64,000 bases of DNA. Source: Lolium rigidum (Eukaryota > Streptophyta > Magnoliopsida > Poales > Poaceae). The notes beneath the pieces are model-generated. The model did no database searches, had not been told where the DNA came from, and saw only the letters and a list, made by a program, of their open reading frames with translations. Positions 32,942-45,995 of this stretch are shown piece by piece. Position 1 is the stretch's first letter, and every line of letters starts with the position of its first letter. The position numbers and the translations under genes were made by a program. Location of the stretch: contig NC_061509.1 in NCBI RefSeq assembly GCF_022539505.1, forward strand, positions 210,018,254 through 210,082,253, in the 5' to 3' direction.

Positions 32942-35550
32942 TACACACTTTCTGCGCCTAGCTGAAAGGCGTTAAAGAAAAGCGCTTATGGGAGACAACC
33001 CATGTTTTTACCTACAGTACTTTGTTTTTATTTTGTGTCTTGGAAGTTGTTTACTACTGTAGCAACCTCTCCTTATCTTAGTTTTGTGTTTTGTTGTGCC
33101 AAGTTAAGCCGTTGATAGAAAAGTAAGTACTAGATTTGGATTACTGCACAGTTCCAGATTTCATTGCTGTCACGAATCTGGGTCCACCTCCCTGTAGGTA
33201 ACTCAGAAAATTATGCCAATTTACGTGCATGATCCTCAGATATGTATGCAACTTTCATTCAATTTGAGCATTTTCATTTGAGCAAGTCTGGTGCCATTTT
33301 AAAATTCGTCAATACGAACTGTTCTGTTTTGACAGATTCTGCCTTTTATTTCGCATTGCCTCTTTCGCTATGTTGGATGAATTTCTTTGATCCACTAATG
33401 TCCAGTAGCATTATGCAATGTCCAGAAGTGTTAAGAATGATTGTGTCACCTCTGAATATGTCAATTTATATTGTGCACTAACCCTCTAATGAGTTGTTTC
33501 GAGTTTGGTGTGGAGGAAGTTTTCAAGGATCAAGAGAGGAGTATGATGCAACATGATCAAGGAGAGTGAAAGCTCTAAGCTTGGGGATGCACCCGGTGGT
33601 TCACCCCTGCATATATCAAGAAGACTCAAGCGTCTAAGCTTGGGGATGCCCAAGGCATCCCCTTCTTCATCGACAACACTATCAGGTTCCTCCCCTGAAA
33701 CTATATTTTTATTCCATCACATCTTATGTGCTTTTTCTTGGAGCGTCGGTTTGTTTTTGTTTTTTGTTTTGATTGAATAAAATGGATCCTAGCATTCACT
33801 TTGTGGGAGAGATACACGCTCCGCTGTAGCATATGGACAAGTATGTCCTTGGTTTCTACTCATAGTATTCATGGCGAAGTTTCTCCTTCGTTAAATTGTT
33901 ATATGGTTGGAATTGGAAAATGATACATGTAGTAATTGCTATAAATGTCTTGGGTAATGTGATACTTGGCAATTGTTGTGCTCATGTTTAAGCTCTTGCA
34001 TCATATGCTTTGCACCCATTAATGAAGAAATACATAGAGCATGCTAAAATTTGGTTTGCATATTTGGTTTCTCTAAGGTCTAGATAATTTCTAGTATTGA
34101 GTTTGAACAACAAGGAAGACAGTGTAGAGTCTTATAATGTTTTCAATATGTCTTTTATGTGAGTTTTGCTGCACCGGTTCATCCTTGTGTTTGTTTCAAA
34201 TAAGCCTTGCTAGCCTAACCATTGTATCGAGAGGGAATACTTCTCATGCATCCAAAATACTTGAGCCAACCACTATGCCATTTGTGTCCACCATACCTAC
34301 CTACTACATGGTATTTTCCAGCCATTCCAAAGTAAATTGCTTGAGTGCTACCTTTAAAATTCCATCATTCACCTTTGCAATATATAGCTCATGGGACAAA
34401 TAGCTTAAAAACTATTGTGGTATTGAATATGTAATTATGCACTTTATCTCTTATTAAGTTGCTTGTTGTGCGATAACCATGTTTACTGGGGAACGCCATC
34501 AACTATTCATTGTTGAATTTCATGTGAGTTGCTATGCATGTTCGTCTTGTCTGAAGTAAGGGCGATCTACACTGAGTTGAATGGTTTGAGCATGCATATT
34601 GTGAGAGAAGAACATTGGGCCGCTAACTAAAGCCATGATCCATGGTGGAAGTTTCAGTTTTGGACAAACATCCTCAAATCTCTAATGAGAAAAGAATTAA
34701 TTGTTGTTGAATGCTTAAAGCATTAAAAGAGGAGTCCATTATCTGTTGTCTATGTTGTCCCGGTATGGATGTCTAAGTTGAGAATAATCAAAAGCGAGAA
34801 ATCCAAATGCGAGCTTTCTCCTTAGACCTTTGTACGAGGCGGCATAGAGGTACCCCTTTGTGATACTTGGTTAAAGCATATGTATTGCGGTGATAATCCG
34901 GGTAGTCCAAGCTAATTAGGACAAGGTGCGGGCACTATTAGTACACTATGCATGAGGCTTGCAACTTATAAGATATAATTTACATGATGCATATGCTTTA
35001 TTACTACCGTTGACAAAATTGTTTCATGTTTTCAAAATCAAAGCTCTAGCACAAATATAGCAATCGATGCTTTTCCTCTGTGAGGACCATTCTTTTACTT
35101 TCAATGTTGAGTCAGTTCACCTATTTCTCTCCACCTCAAGAAGCAAACACTTGTGTGAACTGTGCATTGATTCCTACATATTTGCTTATTGCACTTATTA
35201 TATTACTCTATGTTGACAATATCCGTGAGATATACATGTTACAAGTTGAAAGCAACCGCTGAAACTTAATCTTCTTTTGTGTTGCTTCAATACCTTTACT
35301 TTGAATTATTGCTTTATGAGTTAACTCTTATGCAAGACTTATTGATGCTTGTCTTGAAGTGCTATTCATGAAAAGTCTTTGCTATATGATTCACTTGTTT
35401 ACTCATGTCATTACCATTGTTTTGATCGCTGCATTCACTACATATGCTTTACAAATAGTATGATCAAGATTATGATGGCATGTCACTCCGGAAATTATCC
35501 GTGTTATCGTTTTACTCGCTCGGGACGAGCGGAACTAAGCTTGGGGATGC
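32942..35550 (+). other. Noncoding 3' internal region of A3
   Basis: 2.6 kb without a sustained frame, colinear with A2 46000-48587 and, at its start, A1 7513-8475. It ends GGAACTAAGCTTGGGGATGC at the LTR. The motif CTAAGCTTGGGGATGC also occurs twice near its front (33574-33652). Confidence 0.88.
32988..33003 (+). other. Conserved hairpin after the stop codon (A3)
   Basis: ATGGG-AGACAA-CCCAT, 46 nt after the stop, identical to the copies in A1 and A2. Confidence 0.6.
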
Positions 35551-37148
35551 TGATACGTCTCCGACGTATCGATAATTTCTTATGTTCCATGCCACATTAT
35601 TGATGTTATCTACATGTTTTATGCACACTTTATGTCATATTCGTGCATTTTCCGGAACTAACCTATTAACAAGATGCCGAAGTGCCGATTCTTTGTTCTA
35701 CGCTGTTTTGGTTTCAGAAATCCTAGTAAGGAAATATTCTCGGAATTGGACGAAATCAACGCCCGGGGGCCTATTTTTCCACGGAGCTTCCGGAAGACCG
35801 AAGAACACACGAAGTGGGGCCACGAGGTGGCGACACCACGTGGCGGCGCGGCCCAGGGGGGGCCCGCGCCGCCCTATGGTGTGGCCCCCTCGTCTGGCCC
35901 CCGATTCTGCCCTTCCGCCTACTTAAAGCCTCCGTGACGAAACCCCCAGTACCGAGAGCCACGATACGGAAAACCTTCCAGAGACGCCGCCGCCGCCGAT
36001 CCCATCTCGGGGGATCCAGGAGATCGCCTCCGGCACCCTGCCGGAGAGGGGAATCATCTCCCGGAGGACTCTACGCCGCCATGGTCGCCTCCGGTGTGAT
36101 GTGTGAGTAGTCTACCCCTGGACTATGGGTCCATAGCAGTAGCTAGATGGTTGTTTTCTCCCCATTGTGCTATCATTGTCGGATCTTGTGAGCTGCCTAT
36201 CATGATCAAGATCATCTATCTGTAATTCTATATGTTGCGTTTGTTGGGATCCGATGAATAGAGAATACTTGTTATGTTGATTATCAAAGTTATGCTTATG
36301 TGTTGTTTATGATCTTGCATGCTCTCCGTTACTAGTAGATGCTCGGCCAAGTAGATGCTTGTAACTCCAAGAGGGAGTACTTATGCTCGATAGTGGGTTC
36401 ATGCCCGCATTGACACCGGGACGAGTGACGAGAAAGTTCTAAGGTTGTGTTGTCTTGTTGCCACTAGGGATAAAACATTGATGCTATGTCTAAGGATGTA
36501 GTTGTTGATTACATTACGCACCATACTTAATGCAATTGTCCGTTGCTTGCAACTTAATACTGGAGGGGGTTCGGATGATAACCTCGAAGGTGGACTTTTT
36601 AGGCATAGATGCGGTTGGATGGCGGTCTATGTACTTTGTCGTAATGCCCAATTAAATCTCACTATACTCATCATGATATGTATGTGCATTGTCATGCTCT
36701 CTTTATTTGTCAATTGCCCAACTGTAATTTGTTCACCCAACATGCTGTTTGTCTTATGGGAGAGACACCTCTAGTGAACTGTGGACCCCGGTCCAATTCT
36801 CTTTACTCGAAATACAATCTACTGCAATACTTGTTCTACTCGTTTTCTGCAAACAATCATCTTCCACACAATACGGTTAATCCTTTGTTACAGCAAGCCG
36901 GTGAGATTGACAACCTCACTTGTTTCGTTGGGGCAAAGTACTTTGGTTGTGTTGTGCAGGTTCCACGTTGGCGCTGGAATCCCCGGTGTTGCGCCGCACT
37001 ACATCCCGCCGCCATCAACCTTCAACGTGCTTCTTGGCTCCTCCTGGTTCGATAAACCTTGGTTTCTTTCTGAGGGAAAACTTGCTGCTGTGCGCATCAT
37101 ACCTTCCTCTTGGGGTTGCCCAACGAACGTGTGAAATACACGCCATCA
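35551..37148 (+). repeat. 3' LTR of A3
   Basis: 1598 bp, nearly identical to 30408-32006 apart from small changes (for example TTTGTTCTACGCTG against TTTGTTTTCTGCTG). It ends CACGCCATCA before the ACGGT duplication. Confidence 0.95.
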
Positions 37149-40100
37149 ACGGTCAGCCTGGGAACTGCACAGGGCTTGGGCCGGACATTCACCTCATTTC
37201 GCATCATATCATATCATCTCAGTTGTTTGTGGTAGAGGCAGCTTTTGGCCTAACCCCGATGACGCTTGTTTAGAGGGAACCCATACTAAGGCACACAAAC
37301 TTCCAGTTAAGCCCTACCCAGATTCAGGTATTGTGGGGGTACATGTAAAATTGGAATGGTATCGCATCCGAACCCAACCATCAGTGTTTTTGTAAAATTC
37401 ACCAAGTCATTTACCAATCATATCCCCCTTCAAAAATCTTTCAATAGAATGACTCATCATTCCAAGGTTTTCAAAGTCATTTCACACACACTTGTTCCCA
37501 TATGGAGTAGTCACTTTCAAATTAGCACTAGCATCTATGTATGAGGGGTGCTAAGTATTTTGCTTTGCTTCTAGGCTAACTTTGATACTCTTGTACTAAT
37601 CCAATACTAACCAAGTGAATCTTGAATCAAAAAGTACTTTGATAAAACAAAGTAAATAAGGCTTGTAAAGTAAAGTCTGGAAGATAGGATCATAAGCATA
37701 AAGTAAATAAGGTAAGGCCTTGCTCATAGTGAGCTTTGCAAGTTGCAAGATTATTATCTTGTATTGGGGTCAACTTGCAAAGGTCTAGCTTGCATTGGTA
37801 ATAGCTTGCTAACTTGACTACTCTAGTAAACTTCTTTACTTTGACCAAAGTTAACTATAAAAGTAAATCCTTTAGAAAAAAAAAACCAGTAAACTTGTAA
37901 AGTAAAAACTTGGGATGGGTTCGTATAAGAAAAGATAAAAATCATGGTGCCTTGCCCCAAAGGGGCTTTGCACTTTGCTAGAATATTAGCTTGCAACATT
38001 GTAACTTGCATTGGTATTGGCTTGCATAGTATTTTAGCTTGCATGGGTAATAGCTTGCAAGAGTATAGCTTGCCTTGGTTGAAGTGAGGGGTCCAAATTT
38101 TCTTCTCCTTCCTTGTTGTAGAAGTCCTCCTCTTCTGGATACTCCTTGGTACTAGCGTCTAAAATACGAATACGGGGTATACAATCATCATACCAAACTT
38201 ACATACTAAACTAAGCACACACAAGTTTTACACAACTTAAACTAGCATCACACACTACTATTAAGTGGGTGGATGTGTTCCTCTTATTTAAGAAAAATAA
38301 TTTCCTCTCATACTAACTTAGGTGTTACTTTCAATTACTTAGAGAAATAATTTCCTCTCATTATCTTATTAAGATTTAATTTCTCTTATGAATACTATAT
38401 GACCTAGGTTGACCAAAGTCAACCTCTTCATACTCATCATTGTGAGAAAATGATTTAAATGAGGTTCCATCCTCATACTATTTAATACTAACATGGTAGT
38501 GATTTAATGTCACCAAATACTCAACATGAGATTGTATAGACCATGGTCCATACCTTATGTTGACATACTTGAGACCAAGGTTTAAATGAGAGGAAAACCT
38601 CTCCTATGATTTAACACATAGTTGTAACTAGGTTAACAACTACCATTGAGGTGATTTCACATCCTCAACAGTTTATTGGCTATTCTAACATTACTTGTAT
38701 TTACACCAATTATTCTATTCACCCAAATACTACAATTGGGGTGCATTGGTTGTGTTGCTTGAGGAAAATAATTTCCTCTCCTTACATATGTAAATGATAA
38801 TTTCCATATGGTTCTTGAGAAATACTTTTCTCTTATTGAAGTCTTCTTAAGATTTAATTCCTCAAACAATCATACATGAAATCATGTTGACCCAAGTCAA
38901 CCATTCATCATCCTTATTTGAGAAATTGATTTAAATGAGGTAGAGTACCTCATACCATTTAATAACACTACATATGATTTAAATCTCTAAGTAATTCATA
39001 TAAGTGAGTTTGGCCAGGGGTCCAACCATCACATGAATTCATTTGAGACAAGATTTAAATGAAGTATAAGACTTCATATGAATTACTTAATAGTTTTGGA
39101 CAATATCAACTAGTTAAACTAGCCAGGTTATCCACTACTTAAACTAGGGCATGATCATGCAAAGTGACCACACCATTTTCTTGCATAAACAATTAGTGTA
39201 AGTCAAATGTGAGTTATTGGAGTTGGAATTAACTTCATATCTATTTTGGTTGATTTTTAAGAATTATTTGAATGTGCAAAAGTCCCTGACTTGTTATTTT
39301 TGTCAGATTAATTCTACAAGTAATTTTGAGATGGGACCAGTGGCATTTGATAGATAATTTCACTAGCTTTCCAATGGTATAAAATTTGTTAAAATTGGCC
39401 AAGCCAAACAGATTGTATTGAATTTCAAAGTGGGGTTCAGTATTGAAAATGATTTGAATTGAATTAATTCCAAATTGATTAGGCGGGCTGGCGGGAAAGA
39501 AAATGGGCCGAATTAGTTTGAAATGCGGCAGAGTGGAGTTGGGCCGGCCCAGCAGTGCATCCAGTGCACAGCGGGCCAGCTGACAGGGGGACCCACGCGT
39601 CAGCGGCGGTGACTTACCGAATCGGTACGGGGCGCTGAGGAACGTTGGATCAGAGGGGGATCGGACGGCGGTGGATCGTCGTCGTCGACGATGCGAGGGA
39701 GGCGCTGGCACGGCGGAGGTAGGGGGTCGGAGCGGTCATCGGAGCTCCGGCGATCGTCGAAGGGGTGCGCAGCGACGTTGTCGATGACGAGGAACCTCCT
39801 GGTAGCAGTGGCGTTTCCTGGGGCGGCCTCCTTCTCCGGCGAGCTTCGGCGACGGAGAGCGGCGGTGAGGTAGCAATTGGGCGGCTCTGGTGGGCAATGC
39901 GGCGAGGCGAGGTGGCTAGGCTACTCAGGGAGGAGAGGGGAGTCGAGAGGCGTGCTCAATTTGAAGGGAGGGGTGCTCCTTATATAGCAGCGAGGAGAGG
40001 CCGAGGGTGCGGGGAAGGTCGACGATGGCGATGGCGTTCTGAGACGCGAAGAGGCAGGGTGATGGGGGTGCGGGGTAGGCGACGGCTAGGCGGAGCTAGA

Positions 40101-42462
40101 GCGCGTGAAGGCGAGGTGGGGGACGGTCTGGTTGGCGCGCGCGACGTCGACGCTCTGGCGGCAGGGTTGCGGGAAGACGGGGACCTGGTCATCGGCGACG
40201 GCGCTCGCGCGGGGCACGGCGCGTGTCTGGCGGGCTCAGGGTGCGGCGGCGAAGCTCAACGTGCTCCGTGGTGGTCCAAGGGTGGCGCAGAGGGATGGGG
40301 CGACGCGTGCTCTGTGGGTGTCCGTGGCGCGCGCACGACGCCCTCGGCATGGCCCTGGGCTGAGCTGGGCGCGTGCATTTCGGCTGCTGTCGTCGTTCAC
40401 CTCGACAGGGGCCTGGCTAGGGAGGTCTAGGGAGGTGAGGTGGAGCCAGTGGACAAGGTGGCCAGAGCTGGGGAGGAAGGAGAGAAGGGGAGGAAGAACA
40501 TGGCCGGCATGGCCATGTACATGCAAGCTAGGCTTGCTCCCTTAGGGTTTCTGTGGGTGGTGAGGCAGAGAGGGGACAAGGGGACAGGGTAGAGTAGTTA
40601 GGAGCAGGTTAGGGTTGGGGGAAAACACTATTTCAAATAGTGTTGAATTGATGCCTATTTGCAAAATGCAAATTCTTGCCGAAATTGGTTTGTGTGCTAT
40701 GGTTCCAAAATTTGAAAATGGTGTACTTGGTTAGGTTGCAATTGACCGAGAGACCAACATGTGTGGTGGTGGAATTTTAAAAATCAAAGAATGGCAAGAA
40801 TGGCTAAGTGGAGATTGTTCCCCATAATAAAAAGTGCCAACTTTGGATGAGCATAGCAAATGATCAAAAATGATTTTGGCAAGGTGGTCTTTACAAAAAG
40901 TGTTCACCTTGATGTGGACTTTGAAATGGTGCAAAGAGTTAGCAAGAGTTAGTTTGAGAAAGTTGAATGGCAAGGGCTCAAAGTAGTGATCAGGCTATTA
41001 ATGGCAGATTTGACCAATATCACATGTGATCTCCAATTGAGTTTGAAAATGATTTGAATTGGGTTTCTTTGATTCCAAAAGTGGTAATAAGTGTTTAGTA
41101 TCATATTACAATTAATGGTGAAGGCCAAAATGGTCTAGGGTCAAAATTTATAAAAATGGCCTACACCATATGTGAGGGTTTTGTGAAGTTCTAACTTTTA
41201 TTCTTTTATTCCTCTTGGCTTTATTTTGACAAGAGTGAGGTTTATTTGGTGTTAGATGGAGTGAGGTGAAGGGTTCAAACCATTTGGAGGCAATGGAGGT
41301 GGCTAGGTCAAGGTTTGATAATTTTGGCGAAGTGTGTATTTGAGTGAAGATGAAATTATCTCCCTATTTGATTTCTCTCCATTTGAATTGACTTTTCTTG
41401 ACTCTAATGTGATTCTTGTTAGTTTAGAAACATTTTCAAACCATTGAAACCATTCCAAAAGGTCTAGCTCAAAGATTTGTAAAATTGGCAAAAACACAGG
41501 GGAGGTGACATGTCAATTTTTCTTATTCTTGTAAGGTGCTCCCCTTGCTTGACTTGAGCAAGGTTGAGGGTCACTTCAGGGTTAGATTAGGTTCAGAGAT
41601 GGTTTCACACCATTTGGTTAGGGTGGAAGTGCATAGGACAAGAATTGGTGAAAATGGCTATGTGTCACATATGCCTCTATGCATATGTGGCATTTGATTT
41701 TTAATTTGACTAGGCTTGACCCAATTGATGTTGTTGAGTGTTGCAATGGTATATAGGAGTGATCCAACCATTCAAGTTCAAGTCTTAGGGTCAAGATCCT
41801 CAATTTCACCAATTTGATATTTTGCTCTCATATGCCTCTATGGCATTATTACTTTCTTTTCAAAATCCTTTGTTTCACTTTGGGTTGTGTTTGAGAAGTA
41901 CTAGATAAGGTTTATGAAGGTTTTCCAATCCTCTAAATAAAGTAGAAAGGCCTAGGGTAAAGTTTTACAAAAATAGCCATAGGCACATATGCCTCTTTCT
42001 TAAATAAGATTTTTCCTTTTTTATTTTATTTCTCAAAGATTGATGACAAGAGGGATGGGGTTTAGGGTTTAATAAGTTTTGCAATGGTTCACCACCATTT
42101 AGCACAATAAGAAAAGGTAGGGTTCAAGATTTACATATTAAGGCTATAGGCCCACAGATGGTTTTTCCTTTATTTTAGGTTTCTCAAAATAGATCCAAAT
42201 GATTTTTGAAAAGGTTAGGGTTTAGGGTTTTTCTTATTTGATTTCTTTCTCTTTTAATTTTATTTGGTTTGTGATCTTCACTTGATCACTTTAGGGTTTT
42301 AGGGTTTATCACATAAGCATACTAACACTCATCAGGGCAGAAGCACAAGTAATATGTATGAGCACTAAGCATAGCACTCTATTTAAGAAAAGTTTTTGTT
42401 GGTTCTCATTTTTGGAAAAAGGAAATTCATTTTTGCTTTGTTTTGAAATTTGGGGTGTTACA
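37149..42462 (-). repeat. 5' LTR of B, outer part
   Basis: This part continues ACGGTCAGCCTGGG after A3 and runs to GGGGTGTTACA, then the GACGC duplication. It is colinear with 22594-27906. It holds the functional promoter position of the element (TATA at 39979). Confidence 0.93.
39979..39986 (-). promoter_or_regulatory. TATA box in the 5' LTR of B
   Basis: CTTATATA (TATATAAG on the element strand) is the promoter expected to drive B. The GC-rich leader follows on the minus strand. Confidence 0.62.
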
Positions 42463-43626
42463 GACGCCGCCGCCGCCGATCCCATCTCGGGGGATCCAGG
42501 AGATCGCCTCCGGCACCCTGCCGGAGAGGGGATTCATCTCCCGGAGGACTCTACGCCGCCATGGTCGCCTCCGGAGTGATGTGTGAGTAGTCTACCCCTG
42601 GACTATGGGTCCATAGCAGTAGCTAGATGGTTGTCTTCTCCTCATTGTGCTTCATTGTCGGATCTTGTGAGCTGCCTAACATGATCAAGATCATCTATCC
42701 GTAATTCTATATGTTGCGTTTGTTGGGATCCGATGAATAGAGAATACTTGTTATGTTGATTATCAAAGTTATATCTATGTGTTGTTTATGATCTTGCATG
42801 CTCTCCGTTACTAGTAGATGCTCGGCCAAGTAGATGCTTGTAACTCCAAGAGGGAGTATTTATGCTCGATAGTGGGTTCATGCTCGCATTGACACCTGGG
42901 ACGAGTGTCGGAAAGTTCTAAGGTTGTGTTGTGTCTGTTGCCACTAGGGATAAAACATTGATGCTATGTCTAAGGATGTAGTTGTTGATTACATTACGCA
43001 CCATACTTAATGCAATTGTCCGTTGCTTTGCAACTTAATACTCGGAGGGGTTCGGATGATAACTCGAAGGTGGACTTTTTAGGCATAGATGCAGTTGGAT
43101 GGCGGTCTATGTACTTTGTCGTAATGCCCAATTAAATCTCACTATACTCATCATAATATGTATGTGCATGGTCATGCCCTCTCTATTTGTCAATTGCCCA
43201 ACTGTAATTTGTTCACCCAACATGTTGTTTATCTTATGGGAGAGACACCTCTAGTGAACTGTGGACCCCGGTCCAATTCTCTATACTTGAAATACAATCT
43301 ACTGCAATACTTGTTCTACTCGTTTTCTGCAAACAATCATCTTCCACACAATACGGTTAATCCTTTGTTACAGCAAGCCGGTGAGATTGACAACCTCACT
43401 GATTCGTTGGGGCAAAGTACTTTGGTTGTGTTGTGCAGGTTCCACGTTGGCGCCGGAATCTCTGGTGTTGCGCCGCACTACATCCCGCCGCCATCAACCT
43501 TCAACGTGCTTCTTGGCTCCTCCTGGTTCGATAAACCTTGGTTTCTTTCCGAGGGAAAACTTGCTGCTGTGCGCATCATACCTTCCTCTTGGGGTTCCCA
43601 ACGAACGTGTGAGTTACACGCCATCA
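42463..43626 (+). repeat. 5' LTR of A2, second part
   Basis: This part resumes GACGCCGCCGCCGCCGATCC after B and ends ACACGCCATCA. It aligns with 49020-50182. Confidence 0.95.
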
Positions 43627-43637
43627 AGCTCTTTTTC

Positions 43638-43655
43638 TGGCGCCGTTGCCGGGGA
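43638..43655 (+). other. tRNA-Asp primer-binding site of A2
   Basis: TGGCGCCGTTGCCGGGGA, 11 bases after the LTR end, intact. It is typical of Athila-lineage Gypsy elements. Confidence 0.93.
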
Positions 43656-43882
43656 GATCAAGACACGCTGCAAGGGGAGTCTCCAGTTCTCAATCTCTTT
43701 ACTTTGTTTTTGTCTTGCTTAGTTTTATTTGCTACTTTGTTTGCTGCACTAAATCAAAATACAAAAAAAAATTAGTTGCTAGTTTTACTTTATTTGCTAT
43801 CTTGTTTGCTATATCAAAAACACAAAAAAAATTAGTTACTTGCATTTACTTTATCTAGTTTGCTTTATTTATTGTTGCTAAA

Positions 43883-45349
43883 ATGGCCAACCCTGAAAAC
43901 ACTAAGTTGTGTGACTTCACAACCACAAATAATAATGATTTCTTATGCACACCTATTGCTCCACCTGCTACTACAGCAGAATTCTTTGAAATTAAACCTG
44001 CTTTATTGAATCTTGTTATGCGAGAGCAATTTTCTGGTGTTAGTTCTGATGATGCTGCTGCCCATCTTAATAATTTTGTTGAATTATGTGAAATGCAAAA
44101 ATATAAGGATGTATATGGTGACATTATAAAATTAAAATTGTTCCCTTTCTCATTAAGAGGAAGAGCTAAAGATTGGTTGCTATCTCTGCCTAAGAATAGT
44201 ATTGATTCATGGACTAAATGCAAGGATGCTTTTATTGGTAGATATTATCCCCCTGCTAAAATTATATCTTTGAGGAGTAGCATAATGAATTTTAAACAAT
44301 TAGATACTGAACATGTTGCTCAAGCTTGGGAAAGAATGAAATCTTTGGTTAAAAATTGCCCAACCCATGGATCGACTACTTGGATGATCATCCAAACCTT
44401 CTATGCAGGACTAAATTTTTCTTCGTGGAATTTATTAGATTCAGCTGCTGGAGGTACCTTTATGTCCATCACTCTTGGTGAAGCAACAAAGCTCCTTGAT
44501 AATATGATGATTAATTACTCTGAATGGCACACGGAAAGAGCTCCACAAGGTAAGAATGTAAATTCTGTCGAAGAAACCTCTTCCTTGAGTGATAAGACTG
44601 ATGCTATTATGTCTATGCTTGTGAATGATAGGACTAATATTGATCCTAATAATGTTCCGTTAGCTTCATTGGTTGCACAAGAAGAACATGTTGATGTAAA
44701 CTTCATTAAAAATAATAATTTCAACAACAATGCTTACCGGAACAATTCTAGTAACAACTATAGGCCATATCCTTATAATAATGGCAACGGCTATGGTAAT
44801 TCTTATGGGAATTCTTACAACAATAATAGGAACACACCCCCTGGACTTGAAGCCATGCTTAAAGAATTTATTAGTACACAAACTGCTTTTAACAAATCTG
44901 CTGAAGAAAAGCTTGGGAAAATTGATATACTTGCTTCTAAAGTCGATAGTCTTGCTGCTGATGTTGATCTTTTGAAATCAAAAGTTATGCCTAATGAGAA
45001 TCATCATAATAAAATTGTTACTACAGCAAATGCCATCCAAGTTAGAATTAATGAGAATATAAGATTAATGGCTGAACTGCGTGCTAGGTGGGATAGAGAA
45101 GAAAATGAAAAACTAGCTAAAGAGAAGAATGTAGCTAAAGTTTGGACTATTACCACCACTAGTAATGCTAATGCTACACATGTTGCTGCACCTCCTACTA
45201 TTAATAATAAAATAATTGGTGTTAGCAATGTTTCCACTTCTAATGCAAAGCGCGAGAACCGCTCGAAATTGCTAAAACTGCTGAAATTGCCTGTGATAAA
45301 GCTGCTGAAATTTTTTCCAACATTGGGGATGATGATCCCATTGATTTAG
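43883..45349 (+). CDS. Gag of A2, 488 residues
   Basis: Gag forms the virus-like particle that packages element RNA. Residues about 85-180 match the plant retrotransposon gag domain (SLRGRAKDWLLSLP at 90-103, WERMKSLVKNCPTHG at 149-163). Residues 277-318 are Asn/Tyr/Gly-rich, and 323-370 plus about 385-425 are heptad-rich and likely coiled coil. There is no CCHC knuckle. The start is the first ATG after the CTTTATTTATTG leader and matches A1 and A3. The frame is unbroken, unlike A1. The last ~34 residues (from 45245) overlap the protease frame, which lies one base back, and read as low-quality Lys/Leu sequence, so the true junction is probably near 45245-45250. Confidence 0.9.
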   Translation: MANPENTKLCDFTTTNNNDFLCTPIAPPATTAEFFEIKPALLNLVMREQFSGVSSDDAAAHLNNFVELCEMQKYKDVYGDIIKLKLFPFSLRGRAKDWLLSLPKNSIDSWTKCKDAFIGRYYPPAKIISLRSSIMNFKQLDTEHVAQAWERMKSLVKNCPTHGSTTWMIIQTFYAGLNFSSWNLLDSAAGGTFMSITLGEATKLLDNMMINYSEWHTERAPQGKNVNSVEETSSLSDKTDAIMSMLVNDRTNIDPNNVPLASLVAQEEHVDVNFIKNNNFNNNAYRNNSSNNYRPYPYNNGNGYGNSYGNSYNNNRNTPPGLEAMLKEFISTQTAFNKSAEEKLGKIDILASKVDSLAADVDLLKSKVMPNENHHNKIVTTANAIQVRINENIRLMAELRARWDREENEKLAKEKNVAKVWTITTTSNANATHVAAPPTINNKIIGVSNVSTSNAKRENRSKLLKLLKLPVIKLLKFFPTLGMMIPLI

Positions 45350-45995
45350 ATTATAATAGTTTGAATTTTGATGATTGCCACATCTCTGAAGTTATAAAGT
45401 TCTTGCAAAAACTTGCTAAAAGTCCTAATGCTAGTGCTATAAATTTGGCTTTCACGCAACATATTACAAATGCTCCCATAAAAGCTAGAGAAGAGAAACT
45501 AGAGCGCGAAGCCTCTATTCCTAGAAAGCTAGAGGATGGTTGGGAGCCCATCATTAAGATGAAGGTTAAAGATTTTGATTGTAATGCTTTATGTGATCTT
45601 GGTGCAAGTATTTCGTTATGCCTAAGAAAATCTATAATATGCTTGACTTGCCACCGCTGAAAAATTGTTATTTGGATGTTAATCTTGCTGATCATTCTAC
45701 AAAGAAACCTTTGGGGAAAGTTGATAATGTTCGCATTACCGTTAACAATAACCTTGTCCCCGTTGATTTTGTTGTCTTCGATATTGAATGCAATGCATCT
45801 TGTCCCATTATATTGGGAAGACCTTTTCTTCGAACTGTTGGTGCTATCATTGATATGAAGGAAGGTAATATAAAATATCAATTTCCTCTCAAGAAAGGTA
45901 TGGAACACTTCCCTAGAAAGAGAATGAAGTTACCTTTTGATTCCATTATGAGAACAAATTATGATGTTGATGTTTCTTCTCTTGATAATACTTGA
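45244..45995 (+). pseudogene. Aspartic protease of A2, one frameshift
   Basis: The frame opens at 45244, in -1 register to gag, exactly where the A1 protease frame opens. It encodes the same retropepsin-like domain. The active-site block CDLGAS is at about 45592-45609. Just after it one base is missing relative to A1 (TATTTCGTTATGCC against TATTTATGTTATGCC), which shifts the frame at 45610-45615. The rest, from PKKIYNMLDLPPLKN to the stop at 45993-45995, is open in the next frame. The second block IILGRPFL is intact. No reverse transcriptase follows. The lesion is recent-looking because the remainder is well preserved. Confidence 0.85.

Larger units (their letters stand above)
30408..37148 (+). 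mobile_element. Element A3: short A-family element with a different ORF
   Basis: A3 has target duplication ACGGT (30403-30407 and 37149-37153) in the right LTR of B. LTRs are 30408-32006 and 35551-37148, and the internal region is only 3544 bp. Leader, primer site, start-codon context, stop-codon context and the ~2.6 kb noncoding tail match A2, but gag and protease are absent and replaced by a 226-codon frame. The two LTRs are close to identical by eye, so it is the younger A-family insertion. It sits between the promoter and the internal region of B and would interrupt any B transcript. Confidence 0.95.
19515..42462 (-). mobile_element. Element B: LARD-like Gypsy element with 6.17-kb LTRs
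   Basis: B is flanked by a GACGC duplication (19510-19514 and 42463-42467) in the LTR of A2. Read on the minus strand it has a 5' LTR (right), primer site, two ORFs, a polypurine tract and a 3' LTR (left). After removing insertions E and A3 the LTRs are about 6165 and 6171 bp and differ at scattered positions only, while the internal region (27907-29545) is just 1639 bp. It has no protease, reverse transcriptase or integrase, so it is non-autonomous. Large-LTR elements with little internal coding are known in Triticeae (the Sukkula LARDs, related to Erika). The LTR head TGTAACACCCC is compatible, but the family is not confirmed. Confidence 0.93.

Noticed and set aside
43883..45995. Reading A1/A2 as an endogenous pararetrovirus or an element with an env gene
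   Set aside because: There is no reverse transcriptase, movement protein or envelope region. LTRs, tRNA-Asp primer site and 5-bp target duplication fit an Athila-like Gypsy retrotransposon.
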